From assembly GCA_034696485.1 (NCBI GenBank), contig JAQIWT010000180.1:1-29829 (forward strand): 29,829 bases of DNA. Reading direction: 5' to 3'. Each line of letters begins with the position of its first letter. The first letter of the stretch is position 1. The position numbers and the translations under genes were made by a program. Shown piece by piece: positions 23,026-29,829 of the stretch. The DNA is from Isohypsibius dastychi (Eukaryota > Tardigrada > Eutardigrada > Parachela > Isohypsibiidae). The notes beneath the pieces are model-generated. The model had not been told where the DNA came from and did no database searches. It was given only the letters and a program-made list of their open reading frames with translations.

Positions 23026-24072
23026 AATTGAATAATATGCTAACAGAGCTGGAAGATGTCACTTTTTTGAAAATACTGATGACTGAACTATGCTGGCTGG
23101 ACTCGATGTAAACTTCTCCAGATTCACTTTACGTGATACTGTACTGTATCAATATGTGAATATCACGAGTTGTCTTTCAAATGATCCAAGGGTTCAACTG
23201 TTTTCTTCTCTCTTATGAAAGCGAGAGAGTTGATCCGCGTACAAATGTGTAGCAGAGAATGCGGACACAGAGTCCTGACCCGCGTACATTACGGACCTTG
23301 GGACTACGCTTTGGGCCAGAGCACTTTACGTTCTGGTAATGCGCAATTTCTGCCGTAGTTCTACCGACTTGCTGAAGTTCGAAGTCTGTTACTGGAACTG
23401 TGACAGCCTGAGCTGAACAGATAATGGACAGTGTTTCAAAACGAGGTACATGAACAACCGTTTATCACAATCACTGGCAAAACTGGGTGAAAGCAGAATC
23501 GCGTTACCGTGCTTTTATTTATCAAATTCGAAGAAGTGTATGTTGATGGACAGCAAGTAATTGCTCCGTTTGCAGAAAGTCGCAGGTGTTCTGTTGCGTA
23601 ATCGTGCAGCTGCATCGCATGCGACGAATTTTGGTTCGAGTCTCATTACTCATCATTTGATATCGCGTTACTCATCACTAATCCCGCAAAAAAGTAAATG
23701 TTTAATGACTGATTAGCAATGAATGTCTAAATGAATGGAACTGGCGCAATCAGCACATTCCACCAAGCCCCTGTCGTCTTTCTCGAAGCGCGACAGGTTT
23801 CATGGAATTAGCAAAAAAGTAATATAAATCTAGCCTCTGGCAATATTTTAAAACAATAGAATGATAGATTGCATCACTGTTAATGTGGATTAGCTGTCAC
23901 TAAACTAAAACATTTGGCCTTGAAATATGAAATTTATGATCAAGGGAAGTAATAAACTTCCTTACGGGCATCAGTTTTGAATATAAAAATATGGGTGGTT
24001 ATCAAGTTTTCAATCAGCCATACTCATCCGTTTTTCATTCATCTCGCTAGAACCATTCTCCTCACATCAACC
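23026..24072. other. Spacer upstream of the first CBM14 gene
   Basis: No gene is seen. The last 200 bp (from about 23880) resemble the region upstream of the second CBM14 gene, for example the shared word GGCCTTGAAATA, and form a duplicated promoter. Confidence 0.4.
23982..23988 (+). promoter_or_regulatory. TATA box of CBM14 gene copy 1
   Basis: TATAAAA lies 91 bp upstream of the ATG at 24073. The second gene copy has its TATA box at nearly the same distance (26198-26204), and sequence between the two upstream regions is partly conserved. Confidence 0.65.
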
Positions 24073-24725
24073 ATGAAGTTCCTCATCATCATGTCCGTTA
24101 TCGCGGTCGCCAGTGCAGCATCGGTAAGCATTCATTTTAACGCTCTCACAAATTTTCGATCAACCGTTCTTCCAGAGATATGGCGGTGAACAAAATCCGA
24201 AAGTCTGGTCTGCTCTTCGTCTCCTACGAGGTGGAAAAGACATCACCACTGATGAACAGCAACAAATCCTCATCAACGCAGTCCCAGGCAAAGATTATCC
24301 AGTTAACACCGTCATCCCCGCCCGCAGTATCTACGCTAACTGCAACCAATACAGTCAAGCTGGATTCTACGCCGATGTCAGTCCACAAAGCCGATGCCAA
24401 GTGTTCCATCGATGTGATGTCAACGGAGAACTGACCAGCTATCTCTGCCCCAACCAAACAGTGAGAGAAAGAGCAAGCATGATTTTTTTCTTGATTATTC
24501 TTGAGTGTTTTTCAGCTCTTCAATCAAATCACTTTGGTTTGCGATTGGTTCTTCAACGTTGATTGCAGTCAGTCCGCAAATTTCCAAGATTACTCCAACA
24601 GCCGTCTCTACCAGGAAACTGCCGTCTTTTTGGACGACGAAGGTGTCGTCGGTTCAAAGGTCAGCCCTGGCCAACCTCCCGTCGGTGGCAACTGGGTCTT
24701 CGTTCCACCTGCATCTACTGCTTAA
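24073..24725 (+). CDS. Small secreted chitin-binding (CBM14/peritrophin) protein, copy 1
   Basis: Three exons: 24073-24123, 24176-24460 and 24516-24725 (TAA), with introns of 52 and 55 nt, both phase 0. They give 181 residues. Exon 1 encodes exactly the 17-residue signal peptide. Exon 2 starts RYGGEQNPKVWSALRLLRGGKDIT, a conserved N-terminal part with no domain name I know. The CBM14 domain then has its six cysteines in CNQYSQAGFYAD, RCQVFHRC, YLCPNQT, LVCDWFFNVDC, with aromatic residues of the chitin face. The layout resembles single-CBM14 secreted proteins of arthropods and tardigrades (some annotated as U-scoloptoxin-like, which need not imply venom). The tail is rich in Gly/Pro/Val. Codons favour C at the third position, suggesting high expression. 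AATAAA is at 24900-24905. Confidence 0.92.
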
Positions 24726-26297
24726 GAATCAAATCCAAAGCCAAACTACCAACATATTGCTCAAAATGGAATGACCTTTGCGTGAATACAGTTTCGTAAC
24801 CGAAGACGTTACGCAAACTTCTCATTTAAATTTGCTTCACTTTGACAGATGTTTATTGTTGATCAAAGAAATCCATAAAATTCAGTCTGTGACTACTTGA
24901 ATAAAACAAGATCGATTGTACTCGCGAGAGCAGATCAATATTTTCTCACCGGTCAAATTCTTTGGTGAAGTAGACACACCGCAGTAGGGCAATCACGTGT
25001 ACCAAGCGGTTATACGAGAAAGATAAAAAAAACTGTCCGGCTCATAAAATCGGTCCGATTAATCATGGAGCTGTACCGTTGTTACGTCATAATCACGAAA
25101 TTGTATTTGTACGAGAATGCGCTGAAATCGAAAAGTTTATTCAGAAAAAGGAATACTGCTTCCCTTCAAAATCACCAGGGTTCAAACGCTAACACGCATC
25201 CCGGTGCGGTCAGCCACATGATATCGATGGTACTGCAGTTCTTTCAAGTCATTGTTGGGTAGAAATCAATTTGTAAACACTCACTGCCCTTGTCCGGATC
25301 AGACGGGTGTTATAGAAATAACGTTCTCTGGTTTGTCAAACTGACAGCCTCAATCTCATCGGTATCAGTTTCCATGCACTAACGACTTGTTCACCCCCCC
25401 CCCCCTCAAGGAAAGCGAGGGAATTCTTCTGAACTGAGAAAGTTCGGTTTCCTGAAAGTACACCCCAATAAACACCTGGTGAAGAACTGAACTTCCATGT
25501 TGACCCATTCTACAAAGAGCTTAATGCAGATATTGCACCTCACTGGCACAGTTTCACAGATACATGCATAGTCAAAACCAACGAAGTATTGGTAAGGATT
25601 CCCCCCCCCCCCCGCTTTCCGTGCTGAAGTGCTGATAAATGCTATTGAACAACGATGGACCAATGACAGATGATTTGCGCCGTTTTAAATTTAAAAAAAA
25701 TATATCTAAAGTTAATGAACCAGATGCGGTTTTAGAGTTCATTTTCTGAAACAGAAATTTCCGGTAGAGTAAAGTACCGTGAAATGCGTTTCTGCTCAGT
25801 GCTAGCTGAACACCTCACGTCTTCGTTGTTGGACAATCTTGATTATTTTATTTTTTCTAACCCAGTCGCACTTGTTAGCGCAAATCAGAGCAGACGCAAA
25901 TGTTTAATTGCTAGACCGTTACATCATAAGCTTGCTCAAAAGTGGCGTGATCACCGAAATTTCGACGGACACATTCTTCCAACCTGTTTTCCGCTCATGA
26001 TCAGGACTGAATTCAACGTATCTACGAATAAACATGAGATGTATTGCTACTGGCATAACTAAAAACAATAGCAAACTAGATCACTTCAGCGACGATATCA
26101 ATCAACCTGTCATCTAATTGAAAACATGGCCTTGAAATAACAGATTTATGTTTCAGGAACTACTGAAATCACCCACGGGCCATAACTTCACGAGACATAT
26201 AAAACGGGGCTTTTTGTTCCATTTTCTATCACCTAATCCGTTCCGTCCTTCACTTCTCATTCATTATTTTATTAATTAAATCTCCTTCCCAGCCAAC
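24726..26297. other. Spacer between the two CBM14 genes
   Basis: The first 60 bp are the conserved 3' UTR of copy 1 and the last 190 bp the duplicated promoter of copy 2. Between them are two runs of 12-13 C (25394-25405 and 25601-25613). A plus-strand frame ending at a GTAAGG donor near 25592 looks somewhat protein-like (see findings). No gene is called. Confidence 0.4.
26198..26204 (+). promoter_or_regulatory. TATA box of CBM14 gene copy 2
   Basis: TATAAAA lies 94 bp upstream of the ATG at 26298, matching the spacing of copy 1. Confidence 0.65.
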
Positions 26298-26980
26298 ATG
26301 AAGGTCCTCATCGTTCTCTCGCTCATTGCAGTCGCCAGCGCGGCATCGGTACGTAGCATCGCTGAGGGACTATTCAACTATGTTCTTCAGTGCCTAAAAG
26401 TGGTTCTGAAAGTCTAAAGATATTTTTCCAGAGGTATGGTGGTGAACAAAATCCAAAAGTCTGGTCTGCCCTGCGCATTCTTCGAGGAGGAAAGGACATC
26501 ACCACGGAAGAACAACAGCAACTCCTTATTAACGCCGTTCCAGGCCAAGATTACCCGGTCAATGCCGTCATTCCCGCCAGTGCCAACGCTGACTGCAGCA
26601 AATACACTCAAGCTGGATTTTACGCCGACACCAGTGCTCAAAGCCGTTGCCAGGTCTTCCATCGGTGCGATGTCAATGGAGAACTGACCAGCTATCTCTG
26701 CCCTAACCAAACAGTAAGATAAAGCGTAAGCATGATACTGTAGTTTTTGGTTAACTTTGATTTTTTTCAGCTTTTCAATCAAATCACTTTGGTTTGCGAT
26801 TGGTTCTTCAACGTCGACTGCAGCCAGGCCGCAAACTTCCAAGATTACTCCAACAGCCGTCTCTACAAGGAAACTGCCGTCTTTTTGGATGATGAAGGTG
26901 TCGTCGGTACAAAGGTCAACCCTGTCCAACCTCCCCTCGGTGGTAACTGGGTCTTCGTTCCACCTGCAGCAACTGCTTAA
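26298..26980 (+). CDS. Small secreted chitin-binding (CBM14/peritrophin) protein, copy 2
   Basis: Three exons: 26298-26348, 26432-26713 and 26771-26980 (TAA), with introns of 83 and 57 nt, both phase 0 and in the same places as copy 1. They give 180 residues, one codon fewer than copy 1 in exon 2. The signal peptide is exon 1. The six CBM14 cysteines are all kept (DCSKYTQAGFYAD, RCQVFHRC, YLCPNQT, LVCDWFFNVDC). Exon 3 and the start of the 3' UTR are almost identical in DNA to copy 1, including silent sites. Differences concentrate around VIPASANADCSKY. AATAAA occurs just after the stop (26982-26987) and at 27123-27128. A long antisense frame over this gene (26414-27115) is a by-product. Confidence 0.92.
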
Positions 26981-27725
26981 GAATAAACTCCAAAGCCAAA
27001 ATAATGACATGTTGCCCAAAAAGTGATGACCTTTGCATGAAATTATTTTATTAGTCAAATTACCAAAATTCTCTTTCTTGGAACCTTCATTATTGAAATT
27101 GTCGTTGTTTTGCAAATCATCAAATAAAGTAAGATCACACGCTCCAATGATCTACGTACTCACCGATTTAGCTTTTTTCAACCGGTGTTGTTTGTTGGTG
27201 CACATGACCAAGTGATGGGGTTCTGTGCGGACCTATAGAGATAAGTCAGCTGTTGATCATGCCAAATCTCCTAGGAGTGTGCCAAACGAGCATACAAGCA
27301 CTTGATCAGAAAGCTGTTCGATTCACTGTAGCTATCTGAGATGCTTCGTTGTTTTCTACGAACCAGTATGTATGTGTGATAGAAGTGCTTTGAAGTCTGA
27401 GAGTTAGTTGGAAGGTAACCGTAAAACACATGTTTCACCTGGACCAACATATATGTACCAACCGCTGGTCTAGCGGCCGCACCTGCCTCGGCATGAGCTC
27501 GCAACCAAATATGTTATTTGGTTCGCCAAAGTCCGTGTCATTTGCGTGGGGTTTAACACACATATATCAGACGATAGTTATTTTGCTTACGTTACATGCT
27601 CAAACACAATTTCTAATTTGATAGAACTAATACGTATCACCTCGATGTGCGAAAGTCGTTGTGCGAAAACCTCTTTCCGATAGAATATATCTAAAACAAT
27701 ACCTCTCCCCCGCATTGAACGGATC

Positions 27726-28046
27726 ATGTCACGAATGAGTGAGCAGTACGGTTGGCTGGGATGTGGAAAACAAATTTCTAGATCTCCGGAGGTAGAAAAC
27801 ATACGGCTTACCCGGTCCAATGGGTCAAAGGTCAGCAAAGAGGTGAGTGCAGTGGAAAAATTATCATTCCCATACTCCCTAACTGCTAAAACGAAAAAAA
27901 ATTGGTTTCAGAATTATTCACGCAGTTTGACAACCTGCGAAGAAGACTCAGGAACGCGCATTTGTACTAAAACCATGTGGTCTATGATTGACGGGCATTC
28001 ATGGAAACCTACACAAAACGAAAATAATTGGTGTTCTCAAATTTGA
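27726..28046 (+). CDS. Possible small gene of unknown function
   Basis: An ATG with A at -3 and an in-frame TAG upstream (27670s) opens a frame of 106 codons. Inside it is a textbook intron: GTGAGT donor at 27843, CTAAC branch-like site and TTTCAG acceptor ending at 27911. It is 69 nt and open throughout, so the frame holds whether spliced (83 residues) or retained (106 residues). I recognise no domain, signal peptide or membrane segment. It may be a chance open frame. Confidence 0.25.
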   Translation: MSRMSEQYGWLGCGKQISRSPEVENIRLTRSNGSKVSKEVSAVEKLSFPYSLTAKTKKNWFQNYSRSLTTCEEDSGTRICTKTMWSMIDGHSWKPTQNENNWCSQI

Positions 28047-28544
28047 CCCATCTTTATTATTGCGTAACAAGCACAATTAATGCCATTTGCTTTTCTACAT
28101 CAAGAAAGAGAATTGATGCTTGGTTAAATGGGCCATCAGTGGCAAGTTCACGAAGGGATCAGTACATACCCTAACGATCTTGATAAAGACACAATCAGGA
28201 TATAATGAGGATAACAGTTAATTAATGCATAAGACTCGCAACTGGCAGTAATGGAGTTTCTGCGGAGAAATAAACCTGGCACAAATCCGTTCTCACGAAT
28301 CCTTGAGTCGGAACCCGCAGGAGTTCGAAAGGTCACGGGAAGTGCAGTTTCCTTCACCCGCGATAGCCCCTTTATTTGCAAACGTGTTGAACAACGAGAA
28401 AACAGAGGCAGCAAATTAAGAAAACATAAATGAAGGGAGAAGGTGGGTGGGTAAAATTCCGAAGGGCTTGCTTGCCGGAGCGCAGCAACTTCTTCGAGAC
28501 GAGCGAAAGTGAGACTGAGCGAGAGCGAGTTGGTCGCGTTCTTC

Positions 28545-28576
28545 GAGCAGGCGACCAGGCGAGCAGGCGAGCAGGA
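28545..28576. repeat. Four-copy 8-bp tandem repeat
   Basis: GAGCAGGC, GACCAGGC, GAGCAGGC and GAGCAGGA follow one another without gaps in a purine-rich stretch. Confidence 0.55.
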
Positions 28577-29208
28577 GATATAGCTTGCTCCAGGCGATGA
28601 TGGGTTGTCCAATTCGCGGCGAATCCCGTCGCAAGCTGGTCTTGACAGTCTCACCTTGCTCATCACTCATAAACCTCATTTAATCATAATTACTAAATAT
28701 GATAAAATACAATTTAACGCGGTTACTGAAGGTCATCTCCTATCAACGGAAGCGACGACCCGGGAAATCTAAATTGCTCCCCTGTCAAAATTACGTACTT
28801 ACATCTTCCTTGGAGATTAAAAATCTGGTTACTGCAGTCAGTAAAGATGACTGACAAAATTTTATTGCACGAAGCTTTTAGTGAATCAAAATCTAGAACA
28901 AAATCAATCAACGTTTACTTCCGGCGCCACATTCTGTATGTATGCCCTGCAAAGCCTTGTAATTAGGGCTTTGATGCGTGCTCAGCTCTCCGCACTTCCT
29001 CTGTTAAACGTAATTAATACATCTCCTTTACCATGGAATACGGAAAGCATCGCACTGAAATTGCTGCTCTTCACTAACGCAATTCTAATTATTCACGTTC
29101 TTAGGGATATAAAATGTCTGTAAACAGAGCGGTATTCCTCAGCCATCTTTGTTTGGGTATCCCACTTATCTTTGATCTGCGCTGCAGGTTTCCCGCTTTG
29201 GATAACAG

Positions 29209-29215
29209 TATATAA
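29209..29215 (+). promoter_or_regulatory. TATA box of the partial GPCR
   Basis: TATATAA lies 57 bp before the ATG at 29266, a normal distance for a short 5' UTR. Confidence 0.6.
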
Positions 29216-29265
29216 GCCCAAAGCAGCCGTTCCGGAATCAAACATTCGGCCTCCTTCAGCTGACC

Positions 29266-29829
29266 ATGGAAGCTCTCAACACTTCCACAAGAAACCTGAC
29301 TCTATCCAGTCCGGATAATGTCGTCCCCCAAGGACCCCTGCGAGTCTGGTTCGCAATCCTCCTTATTGTCTTATTCAGCGGTGCAGTGTCTGCATTTTTT
29401 CTCATCTTAATAATCATTTCTAACCAGAGACTCCGTCGCGGCGCTGGTCTTCTGATCGCTAACCACCTGGTCATTATTTTCTGCCAGTGTTCCTTCGCTG
29501 TACCCGTGCAGAACATTGCTGCGTTCGCCGCACTGACCGGCAGACCCTCGACCATAAACTGCCGGGTCCAGCAGATATTCCCGTTCTTCTTCGCGTTCGC
29601 AGCCATGTGGTCGCTGTTTTTCATCGCCTGGCATCGCTATCTTGCGGTTCTTTACACTAAATTATTCCAGAGGGTGACGTCACGCTGGGTGGTGTGGCCC
29701 ACACTGGCTTTCGAGTACATAATTGCATTGTGTTTGGCCATGTTGTTTTATTTCGGTTATGGATATGAGTTCACCCGTCACCCAAACGGTGAATGTGGAA
29801 TCAAGATTCCAAGTGTCCCGATCAGCAGC
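29266..29829 (+). CDS. Divergent rhodopsin-family GPCR, 5' part only
   Basis: An open frame of 188 codons runs from ATG (29266) off the window end without a stop. Two N-terminal glycosylation sites (NTS, NLT) precede TM1 (WFAILLIVLFSGAVSAFFLILIII). TM2 follows with IANHLVIIFCQC, then the TM3 cysteine in NCRVQQIF, and TM3 ends in WHRYLAVLY, where HRY replaces DRY. TM4 is WVVWPTLAFEYIIALCLAMLF. ECL2 has the partner cysteine in GECGI. The frame uses no intron so far. It differs from the other two receptors in the window and I cannot name a ligand. TM5-TM7 lie beyond the window. Confidence 0.85.
   Translation, partial: MEALNTSTRNLTLSSPDNVVPQGPLRVWFAILLIVLFSGAVSAFFLILIIISNQRLRRGAGLLIANHLVIIFCQCSFAVPVQNIAAFAALTGRPSTINCRVQQIFPFFFAFAAMWSLFFIAWHRYLAVLYTKLFQRVTSRWVVWPTLAFEYIIALCLAMLFYFGYGYEFTRHPNGECGIKIPSVPISS

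Larger units (their letters stand above)
26981..29265. other. Gene-poor region before the last GPCR
   Basis: 2.3 kb without a confident gene. It contains one possible two-exon gene (27726-28046, listed) and a short 8-bp tandem repeat (28545-28576, GAGCAGGC type, four units). A 172-codon minus-strand frame (28148-28666) has no domain and low-complexity composition. The final 60 bp hold a TATA box for the GPCR. Confidence 0.4.

Noticed and set aside
23560-23660. tRNA-like B box (GGTTCGAGTCT)
   Set aside because: The flanking bases do not form a T-arm and no A box or acceptor stem pairs with it.
25065-25262. 65-codon plus-strand frame with an ATG and an upstream CATAAAA
   Set aside because: No signal peptide or domain, and the TATA-like match is weak and too close to the start.
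26414-27115. 233-codon open frame on the minus strand
   Set aside because: Antisense to CBM14 copy 2 and runs through its introns; a similar shadow exists over copy 1.
28310-28345. Second tRNA-like GTTCGAA motif
   Set aside because: No paired T stem or cloverleaf can be drawn around it.
28148-28666. 172-codon open frame on the minus strand
   Set aside because: Serine/arginine/leucine-rich low-complexity translation, no domain, no splice or promoter support.

Overview
The window reads as nuclear DNA from a small-genome invertebrate. Genes are split by many short GT-AG introns (about 50-90 nt, plus a few of 0.2-1.4 kb), are spaced every 2-3 kb on both strands, and include ecdysozoan cuticle and immune families. 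My best guess is a tardigrade (Hypsibius-like) or a close ecdysozoan relative. That guess rests on gene content and gene style, not on a marker gene. I saw no rRNA or tRNA gene, CRISPR array or bacterial operon.

Layout. 1-5.6 kb: a complete five-exon NOL10/Enp2 gene on the minus strand. Its second intron holds a complete three-exon gene on the plus strand (3537-4055) for a 77-residue secreted six-cysteine peptide, with its own TATA box and polyadenylation signal. 6.3-7.0 kb: a three-exon Ly6/uPAR-type GPI-anchored protein (minus), divergent from PCYT2 (7.5-10.3 kb, plus), the ethanolamine-phosphate cytidylyltransferase. 11.4-13.2 kb: a five-exon peptide-type rhodopsin-family GPCR (plus). 13.7-15.1 kb: a SPOP-like MATH-BTB protein (plus). 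15.2-17.2 kb: two related BTB genes in tandem on the minus strand. One begins with an apparent signal peptide. The other has lost its original 5' end right beside a 423-bp foldback element (17171-17593). 18.0-19.3 kb: a chitin deacetylase (minus). 20.0-21.2 kb: a divergent orphan GPCR (minus). 22.4-23.0 kb: a peptidoglycan recognition protein with amidase residues (plus). 24.1-27.0 kb: a tandem pair of small secreted CBM14 chitin-binding proteins (plus). 29.3 kb to the end: the 5' part of a third GPCR (plus, cut by the window edge).

The genes do not form one pathway. NOL10 (ribosome assembly) and PCYT2 (phospholipid synthesis) are housekeeping genes. The rest are extracellular or surface proteins (chitin modification, chitin binding, bacterial wall recognition, receptors, a cysteine-rich peptide) or BTB adaptors. 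All exon junctions below were placed by eye from GT/AG sites, reading-frame phase and remembered family alignments. Every multi-exon model closes in frame. No database search was possible.
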